A DNA stretch of 64,000 nt, from the NCBI GenBank assembly GCA_003427395.1, contig BFEA01000201.1, forward strand, positions 2,174,505 through 2,238,504, given 5' to 3'. The first letter of the stretch is position 1, and every line of letters starts with the position of its first letter. The translations under genes and the position numbers were made by a program. Below are positions 1 to 8,979 of this stretch, one piece after another. Source of the stretch: Chara braunii. Taxonomy: Eukaryota; Streptophyta; Charophyceae; Charales; Characeae. Under the pieces are notes generated by a model. The model saw only the letters and a program-made list of their open reading frames with translations, ran no database searches and was not told where the DNA came from.

Positions 1-187
1 TTTTTTTTTTTGCTGCCGGGCCTCGCTGCGCCTTGGGAGTAGGGCCCAAATCCGACCTCTTTTTTTATTTTCATGCATGTTGAATTCTGTGTGTTGGGGG
101 GGGAGGAGAGCGTGCAGGAGGGGGCTGGATTATGGACTGTCCATTTACAGGGTGGGGGATGCATCAGCTGCTGTGTCCCACCTGTGC

Positions 188-385
188 TGGAGTGCCAAGT
201 CAGAGGGAGGACGAAGGAGCGCCAAGACAGAGGGAGAAGGGAGAAGCGGCACGTCAGAGGAGGAAGAGAGGACGGATGAGTGCCACATCAGAGGAGCGAG
301 GGAGGAGGGAGAAGGGAGGAAGGAGGGTGGCGAGATGATGGAGGGGGCACGAGGAGAGAGGAGCGCCACATCAGAGGAAGGTGGA
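188..385. repeat. Degenerate purine-rich minisatellite
   Basis: The motif GAGYGCCAMRTCAGAGG recurs about five times at uneven spacing (near 189, 218, 246, 278 and 361), embedded in GGAGA-type purine sequence. Every reading frame through it is low-complexity Arg/Glu/Gly, so I do not treat it as coding. Confidence 0.55.
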
Positions 386-491
386 GGGAGGCGAAGAAAA
401 GAAGAAAAAGAAGAGAAACAGAAAGAGAAAAAACAGAAGAAAGAAGAAGAAGAAGCTCAGGACTAAATTTTGTATCCTGGATCTGTGCGCG

Positions 492-515
492 CCGTCGATC
501 GCTGGAGATCGACGG
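492..515. other. Perfect 9-bp hairpin
   Basis: CCGTCGATC and GATCGACGG form a perfect 9-bp stem around a 6-nt loop, followed about 17 bases later by an A-run. No gene is adjacent, so a terminator or RNA role is not supported. It may be a repeat end. Confidence 0.4.
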
Positions 516-654
516 TCAAAATCCAAGAAAAAAAAAAAACCTACAAAACAGGGCGTACTGGACCCCTAAAAAAAATGCGCCGACCGCCAAAATGGAAGTC
601 GGCACGTTCGGAATAGGGTGGCGGCGCGAAAAAAAATTTGGCGGCTTTTTCTGC

Positions 655-765
655 CTCGGTGCGATAGGCGCCCGGGTGCCTGCTCGGGGGGGTCGCCCGG
701 CCGGGCACCCCGGGCGCCATTCCGGGCACGGTGGGGTACCCCGGGCGCCCGGGGGAGGAAAGCTA
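655..765. repeat. GC-rich core built of CCCGGGC/GGGCGCC words
   Basis: About 110 bp is made of overlapping CCCGGGCGCC-type palindromes and CCGGGCAC words between A-rich flanks. It resembles the GC core of the composite repeat at 5185-5605 and the short CGCCCGGG patch at 5715-5780. The AT-rich flanking module of that family is not clearly recognisable here. From 770 to 1490 I see only GAT trinucleotide stretches and no gene. Confidence 0.45.
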
Positions 766-1492
766 GGATGATGATGATTAAAGTAACACTAGCTATGATG
801 ATGATGACGAAGACAATGCAGATGAAACCAATCCAGATGATGGCACGGTTGACGCCCGACTATAATAGCGATGGTGATGATGACGAAGCTGAAGATGAAC
901 CTGATGATGACTACCATCTTGATAATGTACCACTGCTGCCTTGCCGCTGCTCTTCTCCTGTAGAAAGCTCACTAGCTTCTGCACTCACCCTGCAGCCCGT
1001 ACTTGCCCTCACGGCACTTCAACCAAAGATGATTCTTACCACCTCCAGGGCCTGCGCTCGCCATCGCCAGCACTTGCTCCACAGCGAATACATGTAGACA
1101 AAGCCATGCACCTCAGTCACTTATCCCCTTGCCAGCAAGCAGCCCGAATAGATGATGATGATGATTGTTGACGAGTGACAACCCCCCCCACAAGCTGCTG
1201 CCCTGCCGGTGACAATGATGATGATACAAGAACCGCATAATGAGCGCACTCCCGGCATTGATGACTACAAAACCCTGTTGCACCCGCTCCGCATGACGGA
1301 CAATATTCCACCATCCTTGTCAAGAAAGTCTGCTCCCTCACAAAAACAAACCTCCCCTTCCCTCTGCGCACCAGCCTGTGGTGCCCCTAGAGGAAAGTAC
1401 AACGCAAGCACTCCCCCTTCATAGCCAAAAATACCAACTCATCGCCTGATGCTGACCTGGCCTTCTACCTGCTCACCAGCCTCCTCTCTCCC

Positions 1493-1682
1493 AGCAGCAG
1501 TGCCCGCCAGCAGCAACGCCCACCAGCAGCAGCATCCGCCAGCAGCAGCGTCCACCATCAGTAGCGCCAGCCAGCAGCTGCTCCCGCCAGCAGCCGCGCC
1601 CGCCAGCAGCCACGTCCGCCAACAGCTGCTTCCGCCACCAGCGGCATCCGCCCACAGCAGCGTCCGCCAGCTGCCGCCCGCC
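1493..1682. repeat. 16-bp minisatellite, about 12 units
   Basis: Units of 16 bp with consensus AGCAGCNRCNYCCGCC run head to tail from 1493; eleven are exactly 16 bp and the last is shortened to 14 bp. Because 16 is not a multiple of three, the encoded pattern repeats only every 48 bp, which argues against selection for a protein. Units differ from one another mostly at positions 7-12. Confidence 0.85.
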
Positions 1683-1689
1683 ATCAGCC

Positions 1690-2675
1690 GCCAAGTCCCA
1701 GCAGGTCCAGAACTTCAGTCTGGGGCACCACTTCTCCGATCCTCTGACTGCATGCATGTGGAGCATGTTTCTTCGGCAGTAAATTGGCAAGCGGGACGGA
1801 GGACTTGGGTCAGAGCATGGATGGGACTAGTGGCAGTTAATCCTCCCGCAAGGAAGCAACCAATGACATTCTTTGGGCATGTTTTGTTGGTGGGAAATTG
1901 GCAAGAAGGGCAGAGGAACGGGGTATGAGCATGAAAGCGCGCACTGGGAGTCGGGTATGTAATTTCGTGGCTTGCCGATGGAACAGGAACCGGACTGATG
2001 CTCCCCAGAGTCGGAGGAGCGAGTTATGTTTTTTTTTCTTTTTCTTTTTTTTTCCAAGCACCACTACCTTTCCCGCTGTTGGGAAAACGGGAAAATAGCC
2101 TACTCCTAAAACATCGGAGGTCGGGCCTGACGACAGCCACCGTTGATGAATCTCATCGGCAGCCATCGTTTCATTTCGGCCTCCTCAAGAATCGGGGGCC
2201 CGACGGCGGCCCACATAGGAAGTGGTGGTTTGTGCAGTAATAATAGCAGTATAAGAGCAGCAGCAGCAGGAGTATAGTAGCAGGACAAGGAGGGGGCAGT
2301 GGCACAATAAAGGAAAGGACAAGCTGGAGCAAGAGGTGGAGCAACAGCCAGAGTAGAGCTCGAGAACAGTAGTCGTAATAGATGTAATAGTCATGATAGC
2401 AGCAGTTGTAGTATAGTTGTTGCAGCAGAGGAAGAAGAGCAGTAGTATTGGCAGCAGTAGCAGCAATATTAGGAAGGAACAACAGGACAAGGAGCAAAGG
2501 CAAGGATGATCAGGAACAGGAGCACCAAATGGTAGAGGACCAGGAGGAGGGAGGAGAAGGAGGAAGGGTGGAAGAAGCATAAGAAGGAAAGCAAGGAAAG
2601 GAAAAATCAGCAGGAGGGAAGGAGCAAAAGAAGCGGGGTCTGTGATTCCCAGCAATTGGTGATGCATTACAGTGC
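1690..2675. other. Stretch without a gene
   Basis: It contains a mixed pyrimidine run near 2027-2055 and a purine/AGC trinucleotide-rich segment at 2230-2640. Open frames here are low-complexity Leu/Ser/Tyr translations of that segment. I see no coding signal. Confidence 0.5.
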
Positions 2676-2855
2676 CAGGCAGTGGTTCGTTCATCATGCT
2701 GCCGTGGGTGGCTATATGTTAACATGCCCAGTTGGGCGATGTACATAATAACCGAGGATCCGCAATGTGATAAAAAGGACTGAATGGACAATGCAGTGCA
2801 AGTAGAATCTCAACAGGCAGTGGTTCGTTCATCATGCTGCCGTGGGTGGCTATAT
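2676..2855 (+). repeat. 42-bp direct repeat, two copies
   Basis: An identical 42-bp segment beginning CAGGCAGTGGTTCG occurs at 2676-2717 and again at 2814-2855, 138 bp apart. The copies are identical while the intervening sequence differs, which suggests a recent duplication. Confidence 0.85.
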
Positions 2856-2917
2856 CAAGGACCGGGATTTGGTCCCTTGGTGGATGTATATGATAAATTG
2901 ACTTTAAATTATATATC

Positions 2918-2970
2918 GTCAAACAGAACTGCCCGGTAAACCGTAGGCAGAGAGGGAGAAGAGGACTATA
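2918..2970 (+). repeat. Partial copy of the 4.4-kb hammerhead-associated repeat
   Basis: The segment TCGTCAAACAGAACTGCCCG plus the AGAGAGGGAGAAGAGGAC that follows it matches the flank of the repeat units at 4623 and 4705. No hammerhead core follows here. Confidence 0.6.
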
Positions 2971-3228
2971 TATTTAAAAAAAAAAAAACAGTGAATAAAA
3001 CAGAATCTGAGCACAGACAAAATACACACACGCCTGCACTCACGACAAACAAAATACTCACATGCAAGTAAAAAAACTCTCTCTCCAAGACCCTGTAGAC
3101 TGTTGTAAGAGCCTTGGAGGGACCTAGGCAGCCAAGCGCCTGCCTAATGAGATACCCAGGTTGCTACTGGTAGGGCCGTGTGTGAGGCCCATGCATGCCA
3201 CAGGTAGAGACAGCCAGACAAACAGGGC

Positions 3229-3245
3229 TCGCGCGCGCGCGCGCG

Positions 3246-3327
<82 letters not shown>
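3229..3327. repeat. (GC)n(GA)n microsatellite
   Basis: Alternating GC (about 3230-3246) passes directly into about 40 GA dinucleotides (3247-3327). Apparent open frames across it are Arg-Glu or Ser-Leu repeats and are not genes. Confidence 0.95.
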
Positions 3328-3331
<4 letters not shown>

Positions 3332-3369
3332 CCACATGCGCAGTCATCAGCCAGTGCTTTTTTGCAAGA

Positions 3370-3660
3370 TCAACAGCAGCGGCAGCAGCAACAACAGCAA
3401 CAGCAGCAACGACGGCAACAGAACAGCAACAACAACAACAACAGCAACAGCAACGACGACAACAACAGCAATAACAACCGAAGCAGCAGCAAAACCTCGG
3501 CCTGAGGTCGCTCGATTTTCGACCTTAGTGAGAAACAGCAGCAACAATAGCCGCAGCAACAACAGCAGCAACAACAGCAGCAACAGCAGCAGCAATAGCA
3601 GCAGCAACGACAACACAACCACCACCAACAACAACAACGACAACAACAGCAAAACCGCTG
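3370..3660. repeat. CAG/CAA/AAC trinucleotide tract
   Basis: Two blocks of CAG, CAA, GAC and AAC triplets (3370-3490 and 3535-3660) are separated by a short spacer that carries GAGGTCGCTCGATTTTCGA. A near-copy of that spacer, GAGGTCACTCAATTTTCGA, follows the second block. The pattern is a duplicated triplet block plus spacer. No start or domain supports a gene. Confidence 0.75.
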
Positions 3661-4415
3661 ACTGAGGTCACTCAATTTTCGAGTGTGTGCCTTTTTCATT
3701 TCTTCGTCTCTACCTTTATCATCAGTTTTTTCTTTTCTTTTCCCGTTCTTTCAAACAAAGCTGCTACGTATTCACCATTGTCTGGCTCCACCACTCTCGA
3801 TTCCACAATTTTCAAGAGTGAGGCTCAACTCCACCAGCTCTCGATTTCGAACTCGAAAAATTGATCGGAAGTTTCTCGGAGAATTTCTACAAGCGGACTC
3901 TCGGAAAATCGAGGGGAGTCCTCAGACTGCACACTCTCAAAATTGTGCGACCTCGGTGGTACCCCTCAACCATCCTCGAATTTCGAGAGTAGGCCACATG
4001 TTGGGACCCAGCTGTCGATATTTTTCTTCCCCGTTACGTACTCAGAAGAACATAAAGTCACTACTCGTGCAGTACAAGAGTAGGTGGAGCGAGGACTTGG
4101 AAAAACAGTTTTTTTAACTTTTTTACGAGTCTGACATCTCTCGATCTGCACTGGATTTTGGAATCGAGTCGAGAGTGGTGGAAGCAAGACCCGATATCGC
4201 TAAAGGGGTTTTGAAACCAAAAGAGTTCTGAGTTCCGGGACGGCAAACAGACAGTACAAGGCATGTGTAGGGACAAGACAATGAAGGTGACAGTACACTC
4301 CCTGAGTCATAATGCTAACAACCTGCAGTAGGCTACCAGAGTGGCAACGGGACCAGAGCTGCGCAGTAATCCGTAGGCAGAGAGGGACAAAAGAGAGAAG
4401 AGGACAACAAACGAG

Positions 4416-4495
4416 GGGCTGTGACAAACTGTTTCGTCAGAGATTCACCAACAGACTCATCAGGAGGCTGAACCCTCACCCTCAACAGTCTGCAG
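4416..4495 (-). ncRNA. Hammerhead-ribozyme-like motif, copy 1
   Basis: Read on the minus strand, the order is CTGATGA (complement of 4457-4463), a GTC...GAC stem II, GAAAC (complement of 4431-4435), the short stem III ACA-GTT-TGT, then the cleavage triplet GTC (complement of 4423-4425). This is the canonical hammerhead core order. The very short stem III is the form known from Penelope-like elements, where dimers are thought to be active. Direct pairing of stem I next to the core is poor. The ACAG after GTC can instead pair with CTGT (complement of 4485-4488), leaving a GAGG...CCTC hairpin inserted just 5' of CTGATGA. Activity is untested. Confidence 0.6.
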
Positions 4496-4776
4496 AGTCC
4501 CCTAACTGATTACACTGTAAGTGATAATCCACATTAACCCCGGTTGTGGTTAAGCATCAACGACTGCCCGACAACGGATACCCCTCTGAGGTGGTGGGGA
4601 CCACCAACCACTGCCCTCATAGATCGTCAAACAGAGCTGCCCGGTAAACCATGGGCAGAGAGGGAGAAGAGGACAACAAACTTAAATATATATTTACATA
4701 TACAGTCAAACAGAGCTGCCCGGTGAAGCGTAGGTGGCAGAGAGGGTGGGAGGGAGAAGAGGACAACAAACGAGGG

Positions 4777-4842
4777 GGGCTGTGACAAACTGTTTCGTCG
4801 GAGTTTCACTGACTCATCAGGAGGCTGAAACCTCAACAGTCT
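4777..4842 (-). ncRNA. Hammerhead-ribozyme-like motif, copy 2
   Basis: The core elements are as in copy 1: CTGATGA from 4814-4820, GAAAC from 4792-4796 and cleavage triplet GTC from 4784-4786. Stem III is identical (ACA-GTT-TGT). The stem II loop differs in length and sequence from copy 1 while the closing GTC/GAC pairs are kept. The ACAG/CTGT helix (4780-4783 with 4836-4839) and the GAGG/CCTC hairpin (4821-4824 with 4831-4834) are both present. Conservation of the core with loop variation supports a structured RNA. Confidence 0.6.
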
Positions 4843-5184
4843 GCAGAATCCCCTACCTAAATGATATCACTTTAACCCCGGCTGTGGTTAAGCATCAACG
4901 ACTGCCCGACAACTGATACCCCTCTGAGGTGGTGGGGACCACCAACCACTGCCCTCAAGGTACCTGTGACGAAAATCAAAGCAGACAATCACTCACCCAC
5001 ACCAGATGGAAAACTCTACAGACTATCTGTCAGTTCATACCCCATCACAAGCAACAACCAAGCAAAACACCCACGAAACAAAGAAAGGTCTGTCACAGCC
5101 AAAAAATACACACTCCAGACACGCCGCTGGCACTAGAGGCACAGCATGGCCGCGTAGTGACGGCCCCAGCTCTGTTTGACGACA

Positions 5185-5605
5185 TAAATTTGGTAAAGAT
5201 TTTGGATATGACCCTGAGGCAGAAGTTATTCAGTTTATTTTTCTGCATAATATAGTTTTTTTTTTCGGATTTTTTTTTTTTTTTTTTTTTACTGGGACCT
5301 TGCCTGGTCCCCCCAAGGCCGGGCCGCCCAGGAAAACAAGGTGACCCGGGCGGCCCGGCTGGTAGCCTAGCTAACAACGTAAGGCTGTTTTCCCGGGCGC
5401 CCAGGCACCCAACTTGTGCCCGGATATACACCTGCGTGCCCAGCCCGGCAGGCTCCCGGGCAGCCCCAGCCGAGAGAAAACAAAACAGAAAAAAAAAAAA
5501 AAAAAAAATCTAAAATTTCAGGGGAAAAAAATGCTGTGTAGAATTGCAATGCAAACGACTTTTGGCTGAGGGCCACATGAGAATTCCTCACCAGAATCCG
5601 AGAAA
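5185..5605. repeat. AT/GC composite repeat, member 1 (CCCGGGC core)
   Basis: A GC core at about 5292-5480 is written mostly in CCCGGG, CCGGGC and GCCCAGG words. An AT-rich module flanks it on each side, pointing outwards. The left module (5185-5291) on the minus strand reads A-run, TCCGAAAA, a TATTATGCAGAAAAATA segment and later CTTTACCAAATTT. The right module (5490-5605) reads A-run, ATTGCAATGCAAACGACTTTTG and later ATTCCTCACCAGAAT. The same modules recur at 48.8, 50.6, 58.2, 58.8 and 59.6 kb with different cores. Confidence 0.7.
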
Positions 5606-7325
5606 AAAAAAAGATAACAGAACCACACTAAGGCACCCCCTTTAACCCCCTTTAGCCCCTTCAAAACCAATGTATACCCCCCTTCCCCCCCTTGACAGCA
5701 GAGAGCACAGAATTTGCACGCCCGGGTACCCCGGGCATCAGACCCCCCCCCCGGCGTTACGCCCTGCCCGGGCGTGACAATCTTCTTAGCTAACAGCTGC
5801 ATAAATCCCTCTATATAACAGATGGTTGATGGCAGGATGACATATAATTTACTGCTGCTACACTTACAGCTCACAGATATTGCGGTTATGAGTTTGTAAC
5901 TTCGTCTGAGCTTGACTGGAAGTTTCCCATTAAACCACCACTACCTCCGACCCTGTTTTTGCCGAGCCTGACTTTCACAGCGCACCGAGTTCCGCCGAGC
6001 CAGGGCAGTTTCAGCCAAGAAGGAACAAGGGGGGGGGGGGAAAAGAAGAAAAAGAAAAAAGAAAAAAACATCCCGAACGCCTCGATAACGGCCAGATACA
6101 TTCTATGAGGTGCTCGTGTGACTGTGCCCTCAGTGAGGGTGTGAAGGGGACACACAAAGGAAAATAAACCACAACAAAAAAAAACTCCCTTATGCTGCGA
6201 TTGAGGGCGAATACAGATGCTACAGCATTGAGACAGTTATGTGCCACCCGTGAAATACGCCCTGCCTGGCTGGCAGGGCACTAAAACGGCATGGGAACAA
6301 AATCAAAACAAAACAAAAAAGCAAAGCCCATTCCCCACATAGGGGCCAGATACATTCATCAAAGGCCTCTGCAACTTCCACCCTCGTGAGGGCCTTCCCC
6401 TACGTCCCTGGATTCAAAACTTTTTGTTTTTTTTTTTGTTTTTTTTTGTTCCATTTTTATTTTGTCGGCCTCCAACCCTGCCCCGAGCCCCGTGTTTTAA
6501 GGAGTAGGCTACTAGCTGGACTTCGTGTTTGCCTGTGAAAGGTAGTGGTGGTTAAACGACCACATCCAGAACTTGCTGGCGGAATCAAGAGTCATGTAAA
6601 CTCCCCTCTTCTGACAGGGAACAGAAAAGTCTGGGTGTGGGAACTGGGAGAGAGGAGCTTGGGAGTCTGCCAGCGAAGTTCTATCTCACGTATGCAATGA
6701 GAGTGGTCGCCCTTGTGGGTACTTTTGCCCAGGCTCTTCAAAGACTCCGAGTCACAGCAGTACAAGTTCTCTGGAATCGGAGCAACAGGGAGACCCTTCT
6801 GTGCTCCCCGCATTTCCTGTCTGCTGTTTCTTAGGCATCGCCAACTTTCCATGGACTGCTTAGTTAATCCTCTCGTATTTGACAGCACTCTACGTTCTTC
6901 TGCCCCCCGTGCTCCTTCCCCTCTCCTCCCCCCCCCGCCTCTTTCTGGTGAGGGTGTATCTTTACCTTTGTTCGGATGTATCAGTTGGGACATTGAACCC
7001 AGTTTCCACCGGGTGGAGCTCTCCCACCAATAAATCAGCGAGCCATCACAAGCCTGGTGAGAGCCCACTTTAGGAGGCTGCTTTTATCACCTCCCAAAGC
7101 GGCTTCGCACAGCAGATATTTCTTTGAAATTAAAAACAAAAAAAGGGGAAAAAAAAAACTTGCGCTTTTTCATCCTCTGTACTAGCTGCCATTATCGCTG
7201 TCCTGTTTTATACCCACGCCTCAGTGTCTGCATCACGCCGGGGCATGATAGAGCTGTGGTCGTTGTTCATTTGGCCTAGCAGAGGTAAGGGCCACGACTA
7301 CCCATCATCGACTACAATGCTACTG
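5606..7325. other. Stretch without a recognisable gene
   Basis: It contains a small CGCCCGGG-rich patch at 5715-5780, several A- and T-runs, and a GGCCAGATACATTC motif at about 6089 and 6344 (a GGCCAGATGCATT variant occurs at 35411). A minus-strand open frame of 158 codons at 6592-7068 has no domain I recognise and no supporting context. I do not call it a gene. Confidence 0.45.
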
Positions 7326-7432
7326 TCGTCACCCGAATAGAACACCTGGTCATTATAGCTGTATTCGGGGCAACTTTCAGTCTAGATGCAGCAATACTGA
7401 CAGGGCATTCTATGCGAGGGACGGCGGTAGCT
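7326..7432. mobile_element. Foldback MITE family A, copy A1 (degenerate)
   Basis: The left arm reads CACCCGAATAGAACACCTGG and then TCATTATAGCTGTAT. The loop contains GGGGCAACTTTCAGTCTAGA. The right arm is a decayed inverse. It belongs to the family defined by the near-perfect copy at 15725-15833. Confidence 0.6.
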
Positions 7433-7508
7433 AAGGCCTGACGAGTGTGGCAAACTCAATCAAACATGGTGTTTCGGCATATTCACAGAGCTAGATGATC
7501 CTACCATC

Positions 7509-7649
7509 GTCCCCCGAATAGAACGTACAATCATTATTAGTGCATCTAGACTGAAAGTTGCCCCGTACGATCATTATTAGTGCATCTAGACTGAAAGTTG
7601 CCCCCAAGGACAGGTGTATTATCACCGTACGTTCTATTCAGGGGAGGAC
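7509..7649. mobile_element. Foldback MITE family A, copy A2 with internal duplication
   Basis: The outer arms are CCCCCGAATAGAACGTAC and its inverse GTACGTTCTATTCAGGGG. Between them a 41-bp segment containing ATCATTATTAGTGCATCTAG and the GAAAGTTGCCCC loop is duplicated (7524 and 7565). The duplication breaks the simple hairpin and makes this copy longer than the others. Confidence 0.65.
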
Positions 7650-7652
7650 TGG

Positions 7653-8979
7653 AGTAGCCATCGTCTCGCTGATAGCACAATATTCCGTTGCCTTTTGGGG
7701 AACAAAGCCAAAAGATCGAATGGAATGGACAATTCATGCAGGGGAGGAAGCATACTTTTTTTTTCCCTTTGGGGGTTTGGGGGGTAGGGGGTGGGGGGGC
7801 AGACTTAAGACAGACTTGGTGAAAGCAGGAATAAACCTTTTTCATTTCTTCGCCTCTTCATCTCTCTCTACTGTATGCACACTACCAGGGAACACCCAAC
7901 AACACGTAACCTCTTATCTTCTTCTTTTTTCTTTTCTTTTCTTTTTTTTTCCAAAATCTTCCTTTATTACCAATGAAAGATTGAGGCCGGGAATCCCTCA
8001 CAAACAACCCGGAGAGCGTACTGAGACCATGTACTGGGACCGTTACCCAGCTTCGGTTCAAAGGATGAGGGTACGAACCTAGGCACAGAAATGGCTAGAT
8101 TCGAGTCGCTGTCCTGAAAGCCCTCAACCTAAAAGAAAACAAGAGCTAAAATAAGAAGAGACCAAACAACACTAATCAGAGCTAGAAAGACAGTAAACAA
8201 GCACAGTAGTCTTCTACCTACCTCCTATCATCACTCAAACAACGTATAGCACTCCTAAGAGAACTAGAGCAATCCTATGTAACCACGAAAACCACCACCA
8301 CAGTACAAACGCATTTGCCCCAACACAAAACAATCGGTGTCCAATCTCTCGTCAACGACTCCCTGGTCATCCAGCAATCTGTGATCTAGTACTATGCTAA
8401 CAACGCTTTGCACACAAAGTACCCTCCCCTCATTCTTCTGCATGTTCAGTATTCTGGGTATCGCTTAATCAACCCCACTCCTTACGACCCGGCTCCTCAC
8501 ATGCCCGCCCTGCCCGCCTCAAAATATATCACCCTTTGAACTTCTCCCCAACATCCTCCCACCACAAAACAGACAGACACCATCCCCACCCTTGCATTAC
8601 TGGGCTCCTATGAACCTGGTTCTCCCCCTCCTCCTTTCCCCTCCCTCCTTGTTTCCACCCCTGGCCCTGCGACAAACCAGCCACCAACAACTCGCCTTGC
8701 CCCCCACCTCCCACCTCATCCTGTTGCCTTCCTCTCCTTTGCAGCATTCTGATGAACCTCAACTGCACCCATTTGCCACATAAGGCAGGCCCGAAGCCCC
8801 GCTGTCCATCCCCGGGTTGAATAGGTACTTCGGTGTCTGTTGGTATCCCGTGTCTCTCATCCCCGTCACGAAGCAGAGTCGCTAGGTCCAAAGATAGAAC
8901 GCCACCCTCTTGCCAATGGCCAATAAAGAAACAGCTTTTCAACGATAAGGATAAGCACCATCTGTTTGCGCACGAGTTT
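7653..8979. other. Stretch downstream of PAN3, no gene seen
   Basis: This is the 3' side of the minus-strand PAN3 gene. It has a G-run near 7770-7800 and pyrimidine runs at about 7917-7951. A TTTATT on the plus strand near 7964 would read AATAAA on the minus strand, but it is about 1 kb from the stop codon. I see no second gene. Confidence 0.4.

Larger units (their letters stand above)
4365..4960. repeat. Two-copy repeat (unit about 340-360 bp) carrying hammerhead-like cores
   Basis: Two head-to-tail units share, in order, a GCAGAGAGGGA-type block, GAGGACAACAAACGAGGGG, the hammerhead-like segment, and a block with AACCCCGGYTGTGGTTAAGC and a GAGGTGGTGGGGACCACC palindrome. Corresponding points lie 338-361 bp apart (for example GTTTCGTC at 4431 and 4792). 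A third, partial unit lies at 2918-2970 and an isolated ribozyme-like segment at 34656-34737. No reverse transcriptase is nearby, so a non-autonomous retrozyme-like or Penelope-related element is inference. Confidence 0.7.

Noticed and set aside
3161-3699. Gln/Ser/Asn-rich protein gene
   Set aside because: The frames are produced by GA and CAG/CAA simple repeats and are broken outside them.
6592-7068. 158-codon minus-strand gene
   Set aside because: No recognisable domain, no similarity to anything I know, and poly-Gly/Arg stretches from a C-run.
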